In this document: positions 6,041 to 16,000 of the stretch, piece after piece
Numbering within the stretch: position 1 is the stretch's first letter
How the letters are laid out: every line of letters starts with the position of its first letter
Origin: an uncultured delta proteobacterium
GTDB lineage: Bacteria; Myxococcota_A; Polyangia; Polyangiales; Polyangiaceae
Assembly (NCBI GenBank): GCA_903894755.1
Contig: CAITRH010000611.1
Location: 1-34,870 of the forward strand
DNA: 34,870 nucleotides
Direction of reading: 5' to 3'
The notes under the pieces: model-generated
What the model was told of the DNA's origin: nothing
The model's database searches: none
The model's input: the letters and a program-made list of their open reading frames with translations, nothing else
Position numbers and translations under genes: made by a program

Positions 6041-8602
6041 ATGACCAACGCCTTGATGACACTGTTTCCGCCCGACGCGTTCACCCTCGTGGCGGTAATT
6101 CTGGGGATGCCACTCCTCGGTGCGCTGATAAACGGGATCTGGGGAAAGCGACTTGGGAACAATGCTGTACGTCTGATGGCCCTCACAGCCATCGGTGTCA
6201 GCTTCGTAGCGGCACTCCTGTCGTTTCTTGCCCTCGACACGTTGTCCCACGCCCGCAAAGACGAGCACGTGCGCCTGGTTTGGACCGCATGGGAATGGAT
6301 GACCACCAGCGGCAAGGACTCCGCTCCCATTGGGATCGATGTCCGCTTCAGTATCGACGCCCTCAGTGGCGTCATGATGCTGGTCGTGACAGGGGTTGGA
6401 TTCCTGATCCACCTTTATGCGACCTCGTACATGGAGCACGACGAGGGGTTTGCCAGGTTCTTTGCGTACCTGAACCTCTTTGTCTTCTCCATGCTGGTGC
6501 TCATTCTGGGAGACAACCTTCCGCTCCTCTTCGTGGGGTGGGAAGGGGTCGGACTCTGTTCGTACCTGCTGATCGGCTTCTGGTACCAAAAGGCAGAAAA
6601 CGCCGCCGCCGGTAAGAAAGCGTTCCTTGCGAACCGCATCGGCGACTTCGGCCTCATCTGCGCGATGTTCCTGATCGCCTACTACTGCGGCTCGCTCGAC
6701 TGGAAAGGGATTGCCGACCACGCCAGCAACTTGGTCAGCTCGCACGAGGCGGCCCAGGTGCACGTCTGGCCTCTCGGAGGAGGTCAATACACCGGCGTAC
6801 TCAGTTTCCTTCAGCCCAAGAGCCCCTTTACTATCACTGCAGCGACAGCAGTAGGACTCGCGCTGCTTCTTGGATGTACCGGCAAGAGCGCGCAGATCCC
6901 CCTTTACGTATGGCTCCCTGACGCCATGGCGGGTCCCACGCCGGTGTCCGCGCTGATCCACGCTGCAACCATGGTGACAGCGGGCATTTACCTGGTGTGT
7001 CGGATGTCGTTCGTGTTTGTCCTGTCGCCCTTTGTCATGACCATGGTGGCATGCATTGGAGCCGCGACCGCGCTCTTTGCGGCGACCATTGCGTTGGTGC
7101 AGAACGACATCAAGAAGGTGCTGGCCTATTCCACCGTGAGCCAGCTCGGGTTCATGTTTCTTGGGGTTGGCGTTGGGGCGTTTACCGCTGGCTTCTTCCA
7201 TGTGTTCACCCACGCCTTCTTCAAGGCCTGCTTGTTCCTTGGTGCAGGAAGTGTGATCCACGCGATGCATGCGAGGATCCACGATGGCGACCTATCCCAA
7301 GACCTTCGCAAGATGGGCGGTCTGCGCAAGTACATGCCGCTCACCCACTGGACTTTCTTGGGGGCCACCGCGGCGATCATAGGATTGCCCGGGACCAGCG
7401 GCTTCTTCTCGAAGGATGAAATCCTTTTCAAGGCGTTCATCAACCGCTCCGAGTACCACCCTGCGCTCAAGGGGACTCTTGAACGGCTCCACGCGTTCCA
7501 GCCTCCGACCTGGCTAGGGCCGGTCCTTTATGGAGTGGGCGTGGCAGCGGCGACCATGACGGCGTTCTACATGTGCCGTCTGTACTTTCGTACCTTCTGG
7601 GGCGAGTTCAACGGGTGGAAAGTGGGAACTCCATCCGAGGTTGCTGCGCAAGAACACGGCGAGCATGGCCACAAGGACCATGGGAACGACCACCTGCAGA
7701 TCGTAGCGGGGCCCGCCCCCAAAGAGTCGCCTTGGCCGATGACCGTGCCATTGGTCATCCTCGCTGCGTTCTCCGTGTTTGCTGGGTTTCTGAACCCTGG
7801 GTTCCATATCTTTGCGTTGCCTCCTATGGAACACTGGCTCGAGCCTGTGTTCAAAGATGTCATGGAAAGCGGAACGATTGCGGTCCGCGCAGGGGGCGAG
7901 CACCTCGAGTTTCCCCTTGCTGCTGGAGGGGTCGGGGCGTTCCTAGTAGGAACCTCCGTGGCGTATTGGATGTACATTGCCCAAAAGCGCAAGCCGGCCG
8001 ATGCCATTGCGGCGGCATTCCCAAGGCTGCACAGGTTGATGCTGGAAAAGTGGCGCATCGACGAGCTCTACGAGGCGACCGTACTGGCAGCCGTGGACTC
8101 GCTTGCGGAGACCGCTGCAGCGTTTGACCAGTGGATTGTGGATGGCATCCTAGCCAAAGTGTCATCTGCTGTGGTTGTTGCTCTCGGTGCAGCGCTTCGA
8201 GTCCTGCAAAACGGTGTGGTTCATGTTTATGCCGCCATGATGGTGGTGGGGCTAACCTCGATAGGATGGTTCTTCGTGGTGCCGCATCCTGAAGCTGTAG
8301 TGACAGAAACGGCGGGCGACTACGTGATCGTGGCGGGGCCTGGAATGGGGTATGGGTACCGGTGGGATGCTGATGGGAATGGACGTCCCGACACAGAGAC
8401 GTTTTCCGATCAGGCTACAGTCCGCGTGCATCTCGATCTGGGGAAGTCGCAAGTTGTACGCCTCGAGGTAAAGAATGCGTTTGGATTTACAGCGGGGCGA
8501 GAGATCTCGTTGAGCCGCCCCAAGCCTGAACCGACGTTGGAGCTTGGAAGTCTTGGTGGTCAGATAGCTCCTATGGGGCGGCAGAACGGGGGACAGAACT
8601 AA
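6041..8602 (+). CDS. nuoL: NADH-quinone oxidoreductase subunit L with a C-terminal PKD-like extension
   Basis: 853 residues, against about 610-700 in most bacteria. NuoL is the distal antiporter-like proton-pumping subunit with the long lateral helix. Family motifs are intact: LFVGWEGVGLCSYLLIGFWY with the key glutamate, and GKSAQIPLYVWLPDAMAGPT followed by SALIHAATMVTAGIYL with its lysine and histidine. Beyond the last hydrophobic helix (about residues 727-748) lies an extra soluble domain of about 105 residues. It contains YRWDADGNGRPDTE (from about residue 773) and VVRLEVKNAFGFTAG, a pattern like a PKD beta-sandwich. It is probably periplasmic, since the C-terminus of known NuoL faces that side and PKD domains are usually extracytoplasmic (inference). 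The last base of its stop codon overlaps the nuoM start. Confidence 0.93.
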   Translation: MTNALMTLFPPDAFTLVAVILGMPLLGALINGIWGKRLGNNAVRLMALTAIGVSFVAALLSFLALDTLSHARKDEHVRLVWTAWEWMTTSGKDSAPIGIDVRFSIDALSGVMMLVVTGVGFLIHLYATSYMEHDEGFARFFAYLNLFVFSMLVLILGDNLPLLFVGWEGVGLCSYLLIGFWYQKAENAAAGKKAFLANRIGDFGLICAMFLIAYYCGSLDWKGIADHASNLVSSHEAAQVHVWPLGGGQYTGVLSFLQPKSPFTITAATAVGLALLLGCTGKSAQIPLYVWLPDAMAGPTPVSALIHAATMVTAGIYLVCRMSFVFVLSPFVMTMVACIGAATALFAATIALVQNDIKKVLAYSTVSQLGFMFLGVGVGAFTAGFFHVFTHAFFKACLFLGAGSVIHAMHARIHDGDLSQDLRKMGGLRKYMPLTHWTFLGATAAIIGLPGTSGFFSKDEILFKAFINRSEYHPALKGTLERLHAFQPPTWLGPVLYGVGVAAATMTAFYMCRLYFRTFWGEFNGWKVGTPSEVAAQEHGEHGHKDHGNDHLQIVAGPAPKESPWPMTVPLVILAAFSVFAGFLNPGFHIFALPPMEHWLEPVFKDVMESGTIAVRAGGEHLEFPLAAGGVGAFLVGTSVAYWMYIAQKRKPADAIAAAFPRLHRLMLEKWRIDELYEATVLAAVDSLAETAAAFDQWIVDGILAKVSSAVVVALGAALRVLQNGVVHVYAAMMVVGLTSIGWFFVVPHPEAVVTETAGDYVIVAGPGMGYGYRWDADGNGRPDTETFSDQATVRVHLDLGKSQVVRLEVKNAFGFTAGREISLSRPKPEPTLELGSLGGQIAPMGRQNGGQN

Positions 8603-10479
8603 TGTCCGTTGTCGATACTCTCCACGCGTCCCAGCCCGAGGTCCCGTCCAAACTGGGCACTGGGCAGCTCGTGGGTCTTGGAATTCTAGCGGTTCTTGGC
8701 GTGCTGGCCACGCGTTATGTCTCCGGAGCCCTTCCCATAGTGCTCGCCGTTGGGGTGGCAGCGCTCGTGCCGCGTCGTCATGGCGCTGGCGTGCGGATCC
8801 CTCTTGCGGTGATGTCTGGGCTGTTTGCGCTGTTTGTGGTGCGCTTGTGGCCTGGGACAGAGGTGCAAGAAGCGCCTGTCGAAGAGGGGTCGAAGCTGCT
8901 CTCGTGGCTCCTGGGGCTTCCTATCGCAGGCGCACTGGCGGTGCTGTTCTTGCCGCGTCAGTCTGTTAAGACACTGAAGGCCACCACACTCGGGATCATG
9001 CTCGTGACGTTGGCGGCCACCGTGCCTTTGCTGTCGGTTCCGATGGGACGGGCCTTTCACTTCAACCAGGATTTCCTCTGGATCGAGCGCTTTGGGATCC
9101 ATTACCATGTGGCCCTCGATGGGATCTCGCTCTGGCTCGTGGTGCTGACGGCGTTCGTGGTCCCCATTGCCACGTACGCATCTTTTGGCTCCATCGACAC
9201 GCGGATCAAGGACTGGTGCTTCTCGCTGCTGCTCCTCGAGGGGGCGATGATCGGCGCCTTTGTCGCCATGGACCTCTTTCTGTTCTACATATTTTGGGAG
9301 CTGATGTTGATCCCAATGTACGTCATGATCGGGGTTTGGGGCGGGTCAAACCGGATCATGGCGGCAGTGAAGTTCTTCCTCTACACCATGTTCGGGTCTG
9401 TGCTCATGCTGGTGGCCATTCTGTACCTGGCCTTCAGCTACCAGAAGCTCTCCGGGGAGCTGAGCTTCGATTACTTCGATCTGCAGCGGGTGCTGCTTCC
9501 GCGTGAAACGCAGCTTTGGTTGTGGGCGGCCTTTACCTTGTCGTTTGCGATCAAGGTTCCCATGTTCCCGCTACACACGTGGCTTCCCGACGCACACACG
9601 GAGGCGCCTACAGGAGGCTCGGTGATCCTGGCGGCGGTCATGCTGAAGCTGGGGACCTATGGGTACCTTCGGTTTTCCCTGGGTCTGTTCCCTGAGGCGA
9701 GTGCGGAGCTTGCGGCCAACCTTGCAGGGGTGGCGGTACTTGGTGGGATCCTTTACGGAGCGCTGTGCGCGTGGAAACAGGACGATGTAAAGCGTCTAGT
9801 GGCCTACTCGTCGGTGGCGCACCTTGGCTATGTGATGCTGGGGATCTTTGCTGCTACGCCGTCCTCCCTCGAGGGCTCGGTGCTCCAGATGGTCAACCAT
9901 GGAGTGTCGACCGGCGCGCTCTTTCTTTTGGTGGGCGTGGTGTACGACCGCCGGCACACGCGGATGGTGGACGAGTTCGGAGGCTTGGCCAAACCGATGC
10001 CTGTCTACGCCGCGTTGTTCGTGGTGGCAACGCTCGCGAGCGTTGGGCTTCCTGGAACCAACGGCTTCGTAGGGGAGTTCTTGGTCATTACCGGGACTTT
10101 TATGAGCAACAAGCTGGGGCACTTCAGTGGAGTGCAGGCGGTGGGAGCGGCCATCGGGGTGATCCTTGGCGCTCTTTACATGCTGGGAGTGGTACAAAAG
10201 ATGTTCTTTGGTCCCATCACCAACCCGGTGAACGAGCACCTGCCCGACGTGAACGGGCGCGAGATTGTGGCGCTGGCACCGTTTGTGTTGGCGATCTTTG
10301 TGATTGGCCTGTTTCCCAAGATCTTCCTTGATCCGATCCATGGTGCGGTGTCGCGGGTGCGCGACGACCTGCAGGCGCGCATCGAGGCAAGTCCGCCGCC
10401 TAGGTTCTACCAGGGGGCGGGGAAACTGTTGGCCCGTAGGCCTGAGGCACCGGTCGCCCTTGCGGTGCAAGGAAAGTAG
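8602..10479 (+). CDS. nuoM: NADH-quinone oxidoreductase subunit M, N-terminally extended
   Basis: 625 residues; typical NuoM is about 500-510. NuoM is the middle antiporter-like proton channel. The normal start corresponds to SWLLGLPIAGALAVLFLPRQ near residue 98, so about 95 residues are extra at the N-terminus and include two or three hydrophobic helices (GLGILAVLGVLATRYV, LPIVLAVGVAALVP, IPLAVMSGLFALFVV). The core has FYIFWELMLIPMYVMIG with the conserved glutamate, and KVPMFPLHTWLPDAHTEAPT with its lysine. ATG 8602 overlaps the nuoL stop by one base, which supports this start. nuoN follows after nine bases. Confidence 0.94.
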   Translation: MSVVDTLHASQPEVPSKLGTGQLVGLGILAVLGVLATRYVSGALPIVLAVGVAALVPRRHGAGVRIPLAVMSGLFALFVVRLWPGTEVQEAPVEEGSKLLSWLLGLPIAGALAVLFLPRQSVKTLKATTLGIMLVTLAATVPLLSVPMGRAFHFNQDFLWIERFGIHYHVALDGISLWLVVLTAFVVPIATYASFGSIDTRIKDWCFSLLLLEGAMIGAFVAMDLFLFYIFWELMLIPMYVMIGVWGGSNRIMAAVKFFLYTMFGSVLMLVAILYLAFSYQKLSGELSFDYFDLQRVLLPRETQLWLWAAFTLSFAIKVPMFPLHTWLPDAHTEAPTGGSVILAAVMLKLGTYGYLRFSLGLFPEASAELAANLAGVAVLGGILYGALCAWKQDDVKRLVAYSSVAHLGYVMLGIFAATPSSLEGSVLQMVNHGVSTGALFLLVGVVYDRRHTRMVDEFGGLAKPMPVYAALFVVATLASVGLPGTNGFVGEFLVITGTFMSNKLGHFSGVQAVGAAIGVILGALYMLGVVQKMFFGPITNPVNEHLPDVNGREIVALAPFVLAIFVIGLFPKIFLDPIHGAVSRVRDDLQARIEASPPPRFYQGAGKLLARRPEAPVALAVQGK

Positions 10480-10488
10480 GAATCGAAT

Positions 10489-11964
10489 ATGCCGCTCGCC
10501 CTCGCGCTGTCCCCGTTCTTGGTACTTGGCTTCGGTGCTCTCCTGATCATGTTGGCGGAGGCGTTTGGGTCCCGCCGAGGGGGAATGGCCCTCGGTTCGA
10601 CCATCGTGCTGTTCGCCACCGGGCTGACCGCAGCGGGGCTATGGATGTACGGTCTCGAGAACCTCAAGGGACTCGAAGCCGTTGCACCGTGGCTCCTGCT
10701 CGATCGCTTTACGCTGTTTTTCCAGATGCTCTTGTGCCTGGGGAGCGCTCTCGCAGCGCTGACTGCAGGAGGATACCTTCCCGAGCACGAGCTGGATCGC
10801 GGCGAGTTTTACGCGCTCCTCCTGTTTGCCACCTTCGGCGCCATGATGGTGTCGGCATCGGGAGATCTGCTGACGTTGTTTCTTGGGCTTGAGACCATGT
10901 CGCTCGGGGCCTATGCGATGACTGCGTTTCGGAAAGCGTCGCCAAGGGCTACAGAGGGAGCACTCAAGTACTTCCTGCTGGGGTCCTTTGCTGCCGCGAT
11001 TCTGCTGTACGGCTTTGCGCTGCTGTATGGTGCAACCGGGCACACGGACCTCGCTGGAATCAGCAAGGTGCTGCGTGCAGGGGCCGTCAAAGACCCCATG
11101 GTTGTCACGTCGCTCGTGCTCATTCTGGTGGGCCTGGTCTTCAAGGTGAGCGCAGTGCCATTCCACGCATGGACACCGGACGCCTACGAAGGAGCGCCGA
11201 CCCCTGCGACCACCTATATGGCCGTTGTCGTGAAGGCGGGAGCCTTTGCCATGATGCTGCGTATCCTGCTCACGGCGTTTGGGGATGCGCAATCGATGTC
11301 CTGGTCTGCGGGGTGGCCTCCTGTGCTGGCAGGGATTGCGGTGCTGACCATGACCGTAGCCAATCTGGTGGCGGGACGGCAGGAGTCAGTCAAGCGCATG
11401 CTCGCCTATTCGAGCATTGCGCACGCGGGCTACCTTCTGGTGGGTGTGGTGGCGACCATGCGGGCGCCGCAGCAGGCTGGGGCGAGCGTGCTGTTCTACC
11501 TGCTTGGGTACACGGTTTCGACGGCAGGTGCGTTCGCCGCGCTCGTACTCTGTGGAAGCCGCGGGCGTGAAACGGTCAGTTACGAGGATCTCGCCGGTAT
11601 CGGACGTCGTCACCCGGCCGTGGCGTTGCCCCTTGCGTTTTTCGCGCTGTCGCTTGCCGGGATCCCGCCAACAGTGGGGTTCTTTGCCAAGTGGTTCGTG
11701 TTCCGCGCGGCGGTCGAGAGCGGGTTTTATGTCCTGACCATTGTTGCGTTCCTCAACAGCGTTCTGGGCGCCTATTACTATATCCGTGTGCTGGTGTACA
11801 TGTACATGCGGGAACCTGCCGTTGGGGCTCCCGTGGCGGTTCCCATGCGTTCTGGATACGTGGTGGCCGCAGTGATCCTGTCGGCCGTGATGGTGATCGT
11901 GTTGGGGGTGGCGCCGTCCGACACGCTCGATGTCGCTGTCGCTGCCGCGCTGTCGCCGGGCTAA
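10489..11964 (+). CDS. nuoN: NADH-quinone oxidoreductase subunit N
   Basis: 491 residues, the normal length. NuoN is the proximal antiporter-like subunit of the complex I membrane arm. Typical motifs include FLGLETMSLGAYAMTAFRK with the conserved glutamate, FKVSAVPFHAWTPDAYEGAP, and KRMLAYSSIAHAGYLLVG. It ends the nuo run. A lipoprotein gene begins 15 bases after its stop and may be co-transcribed. No nuoA-D, nuoG, nuoH or nuoI lies in this window, so the rest of complex I must be encoded elsewhere if the enzyme is complete. Confidence 0.95.
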   Translation: MPLALALSPFLVLGFGALLIMLAEAFGSRRGGMALGSTIVLFATGLTAAGLWMYGLENLKGLEAVAPWLLLDRFTLFFQMLLCLGSALAALTAGGYLPEHELDRGEFYALLLFATFGAMMVSASGDLLTLFLGLETMSLGAYAMTAFRKASPRATEGALKYFLLGSFAAAILLYGFALLYGATGHTDLAGISKVLRAGAVKDPMVVTSLVLILVGLVFKVSAVPFHAWTPDAYEGAPTPATTYMAVVVKAGAFAMMLRILLTAFGDAQSMSWSAGWPPVLAGIAVLTMTVANLVAGRQESVKRMLAYSSIAHAGYLLVGVVATMRAPQQAGASVLFYLLGYTVSTAGAFAALVLCGSRGRETVSYEDLAGIGRRHPAVALPLAFFALSLAGIPPTVGFFAKWFVFRAAVESGFYVLTIVAFLNSVLGAYYYIRVLVYMYMREPAVGAPVAVPMRSGYVVAAVILSAVMVIVLGVAPSDTLDVAVAAALSPG

Positions 11965-11979
11965 CGGGGTAACCTGGCA

Positions 11980-12876
11980 GTGGAGGGAAGGTTTCTGCTT
12001 CTGCTGCCAGCACTGTTGGCTGGCTGTCGCACCCAAGAGCCACCGGAGAGGACCTCTCCGGTGTCCCCAGCTCACGCTGTCGAATCGGCGCTTTCTCCTA
12101 CAAACGGGATTGGCATTCCAGAGGCAAAGCTCCTAGCGGTGCTGAACCCCGGAGGTCTACCTGTGTACACGGGGCCTACGGGGACTATCGAAGGGCGGGT
12201 GCGGGTCGAGGGACCGCGGGCTCCTCAAATGCAGGGGAAGGGGTATTCGCGTTGTCCTGAGGCGGAGGCAATGTATGGCTCGTTGTTTCGGGAGGGGGCG
12301 GTAGGGGAGGGGAGGGGACTGGCCGACGTGGTGGTGGCAGTCACTGGCTACAAGGGGTTTGTCCCTGAGCTTCGCGAGGCGCGGCGCATTGTGTTCGAGC
12401 GGTGCTCGTTTGGGAGCCGGACGGTGACCATGACCTTTGGGCAGCGTCTCGAGGTAGTGAACCGATCCCGTCTGATGGTGGGGCCGTCGCTGCTGCAGGC
12501 ACCGTCCCCTGCGCTGCTCATTGCGCCTCCTGAAGAGCATGGGGACCCGGTGAAACTGTACCCGCCGCATCCTGGGTACTTCACGCTGGCCGACAGGATG
12601 GGAAGTGACTTTCTGCGGGTTGACGTCTATGCGTTGTTGCATCCGCTTCACACGGTGAGCGACGAGGCGGGGCGGTTTCGCATTTCGGGCGTGCCTGTTG
12701 GACGGGTGCAAGTGCATGGTCGTCTGGCTGCGCTGGAGACGGAAGCGACTGAGGAAGTGAATGTGACGGAGGGGGCAATGTCCGAGGTGGCATTGACCCT
12801 GGTGTATCGGCCGCTCGACGCCGGGCTGTTTGACGCGGGGCAGGCGCGACGGGACGGGCCACGTCCCATACCGTAG
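11980..12876 (+). CDS. Lipoprotein, cupredoxin-like plus carboxypeptidase-regulatory-like domains
   Basis: 298 residues from GTG 11980. The signal peptide ends in a strong lipobox, LLAGC (Cys16). The middle part (VVVAVTGYKGFVPELREA, then FERCSFGSRTVTMTFGQRLEVVNRS) resembles the cupredoxin-like fold of methylamine-utilisation-type proteins. The segment from HPLHTVSDEAGRFRISGVP looks like a carboxypeptidase-regulatory (Ig-like) domain. The usual copper ligands are not convincingly present, so metal binding is doubtful. It sits directly after nuoN and is likely transcribed with the nuo genes, but no role in complex I is known. Function is not assigned. Confidence 0.7.
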   Translation: MEGRFLLLLPALLAGCRTQEPPERTSPVSPAHAVESALSPTNGIGIPEAKLLAVLNPGGLPVYTGPTGTIEGRVRVEGPRAPQMQGKGYSRCPEAEAMYGSLFREGAVGEGRGLADVVVAVTGYKGFVPELREARRIVFERCSFGSRTVTMTFGQRLEVVNRSRLMVGPSLLQAPSPALLIAPPEEHGDPVKLYPPHPGYFTLADRMGSDFLRVDVYALLHPLHTVSDEAGRFRISGVPVGRVQVHGRLAALETEATEEVNVTEGAMSEVALTLVYRPLDAGLFDAGQARRDGPRPIP

Positions 12877-13007
12877 CAATCGGCGGCGTGACGCGGCGCA
12901 ACATCACGCGGGAGCCTTGCCACTCCCCAATGAAAGATCGTGTCGCCTCTTCAAGGTCGTTGCATAGCGTGGCGAACCACGTACCGTAGAGGTATCGGAG
13001 GTGTAGC

Positions 13008-16000
13008 ATGCGTTGGCCCGTCGGATTTGGCGCCGTTCTGTGCGCGTTTGTAGTGGCATCGTGCGGTGGCAATGGGAGTAGTAATTCGACCTTTACGGAC
13101 GAGAGCACGGACGACGGAGGGGGCGTCGACGTATCCATACGGCCCGGCGATGCGGCCGTACGCTATCCCGACGGAAGCATCTTTGGTGAAGTAGACGACG
13201 CGTCCGTCGGCGACGTGTCCGTGGGCGACGCGTGCGTGGGGGACACCTGCACGACGACGTCCTCGAACGTCTGCGGGGACGGGAAAGTCGATTCCGCCGA
13301 GCAGTGCGACGACGGCAACAGCAAGCCAGGCGATGGCTGCTCCGGGGTCTGCCAGATCGAGCCCGGGTACACGTGCCCAACGCCTGCGCAACCTTGCATC
13401 TTTACTGTGCAGCAGACGTGCGGGGACGGGAAGATCGACGGGAGCGAGGCCTGCGACGACGCCAATACGCTCGACGGGGACGGCTGCTCGTCGACTTGCC
13501 AGGTCGAGTCGGGTTACGCATGCAGTGTCCCCGCGCAGCCATGCACCAAGAACCCCACGCCCGTGTGCGGCGACGGGACCGTCAACAATGTCGAGCAGTG
13601 CGACGACGGCAATGTGGTGGCGGGCGACGGATGCAGCGTCACCTGCCAGATCGAGACAGGCTGGACCTGCCCTACGCCTGGCAAGCCGTGCGTGACGCTC
13701 GAGTACTGCGGCGACGGCGTGGTGCAGCAAGCGAAGGGGGAGGAGTGCGACGACGGCAATGCCATTCCGGGGGACGGCTGCTCCGGGGTCTGCAAGTTGG
13801 AGCCGGGCTATGCGTGCCCCTCGCCAGGCAGGACCTGCGTGAAGACTTGGATCTGCGGCAATGGGCGCATCGACCCCGGCGAGGCGTGCGACGACGGCAA
13901 CACTGTGGCGAGCGACGGTTGCAGCGCAGACTGCACGTTCGTAGAGCCGGGTTACACCTGCCCACTGGCCGCCAATGGAACGGGGGGACCGTGCACCAAA
14001 GCGCCGGCCAACGTCTGCGGCGACGCGATCCTGTCCGGCGTCGAGCAGTGCGACGACGGCAATACGACCCCAGGCGACGGCTGCAGCGTCACTTGCACTG
14101 TCGAGACCGGCTGGACTTGCCCCACGGCGGGCAACGCCTGCACCCGCATCGCTTACTGCGGTGACAGAAAAGTCGACCTCGTGCTCGTCGAGCAGTGCGA
14201 CGACGGCAATACGACCTCCGGTGACGGCTGCAGCGCGCTCTGCAAACTCGAACTGAACTTTGTCTGCCTCACGCCCGGCCTGCCTTGTACGTCCACTGTC
14301 CGATGCGGCGACGGGAAGATCTCTGGGAACGAGACGTGTGACGACGGCAATGCCTTTCCAGGCGATGGCTGCTCATCGTCCTGCCTGGTCGAAACGGGAT
14401 GGCAGTGTCCGACCTCGAACGCTCGCTGCGTTGCGCGGCGGTGCGGGGACGGGATCGTCGCGGGAAGCGAGCAGTGCGACGACGGGAACACCACTGACCT
14501 GGATGGTTGCAGCTCAAACTGCCGCCTGCAGTCGCGTACCGACGTCGTCAACCCGACCACCGCCTCGACCACGCAACCGCACACGACCGTACACCACTAC
14601 AACTGTTCGTATACCACCACCGTGCCGCTCCACCAAGTCTGCCGGGAGACGGTCTGCGGCAACGGCTTCGTCGAGGGGACCGAGCAGTGCGACGACGGCA
14701 ACAACGTCTCGCTCGATGGTTGCACCCCAGACTGTCTGCTCGAGCCACAGTGTCCGGGAGGCTCCTGCGTCGCACGCTGCGGAGACGGCATCCTCTTCGA
14801 CTTCGCCAACGAGCAGTGCGACGACGGCAACGTCAATGACGGCGACGGCTGCTCGAAGACGTGCACAATCGAGGATGGGTTCACTTGCACCAAGCAGGTC
14901 GCTGCCCCGCCCGATCACATTGATATCCCGGTCGTCCTGCGCGACTTCAAGTACTGGAACAACGGCGCTGCTTCTACCAACCACCCCGACTATGAACGCT
15001 ACGGATGCGACCGGATCACGGCGGGACTGGTGCAGTCGAGCCTGGTCAACCGGGTCCCCGTGTTCCAGTGGAGCGGCTTGACTTCCACGTGTGGCCGTCA
15101 ACTGACGAGCGCAACGGACTTCACCGACTGGTATAGCGACATCGACATCAGCGTCAATACTGTCCCCGTTCGACGGTCTCAACGTATCGACAACGTACAG
15201 CTGCGCCTCACGCGCCTGGGGACGGCCGGCAACTACTCGTATGTGTTCGACAGTGCCACGAACGAGCCTTACAGCAGCACCGGCGGCTTTTATCCGATCG
15301 ACGGGCGCGGCTGGGGCAACCAGGCGGCCTCGCACAACTTCGCCTTCGCCACCGAGCTCCGCTACTGGTTTACCTACGACGCCACGCAGTCGCCCACGTT
15401 GGACTTCAGCGGCGATGACGATGTCTGGGTGTTCATCAACAACAAGCTTGCTTTGGACATCGGCGGCCTTCACCCGCCGCAGACCGGGTCATTCACGCTC
15501 GACGCGACCAAGGCGACGGCGCTCGGCATGGTCGACAAGCACGTCTACGAGATCGCCCTCTTCCACGCAGAGCGGCACACGGACGCGTCCAACTTCAAGC
15601 TCACGCTGCGAGGTTTCGTCAAGGCGAGCTCCCTCTGCCTGCCCGTCTGTGGTGACGGGAAGGTGGTGGGCAGCGAGGTCTGCGACGACAGCAAGAACGA
15701 CGGCAGCTATGGAGGGTGCATGCCAGGTTGTATGACGCGCGGCCCCTTCTGCGGCAATGCCATCGAAGAGAAGCCCCCGGAGGCGTGTGACAACGGCGTC
15801 AATGCCATGACCTATGGCGGCTCGTCCCGCGTCTGCGGCCCAGGATGCGTCTTCGCCCCGTATTGCGGCGACGCGGTCGTCTCCAACGGCGAGCAGTGCG
15901 ACGAGGGGGCGACCAACGGTGCAGGCTATGGACACTGTACCATCGGCTGCACTCTGGGTCCGCGCTGCGGCGACAGTCTCATCGACACCGGGGAGCAATG

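Noticed and set aside
5975-7282. Minus-strand ORF of 435 codons opposite nuoL
   Set aside because: It is a shadow of nuoL and nuoK: charged, His/Gln-rich, with no recognisable domain. The plus-strand genes are certain.
14514-15473. Minus-strand ORF of 319 codons in the giant lipoprotein gene
   Set aside because: Shadow of a strongly supported plus-strand gene; high GC keeps the antisense frame open.
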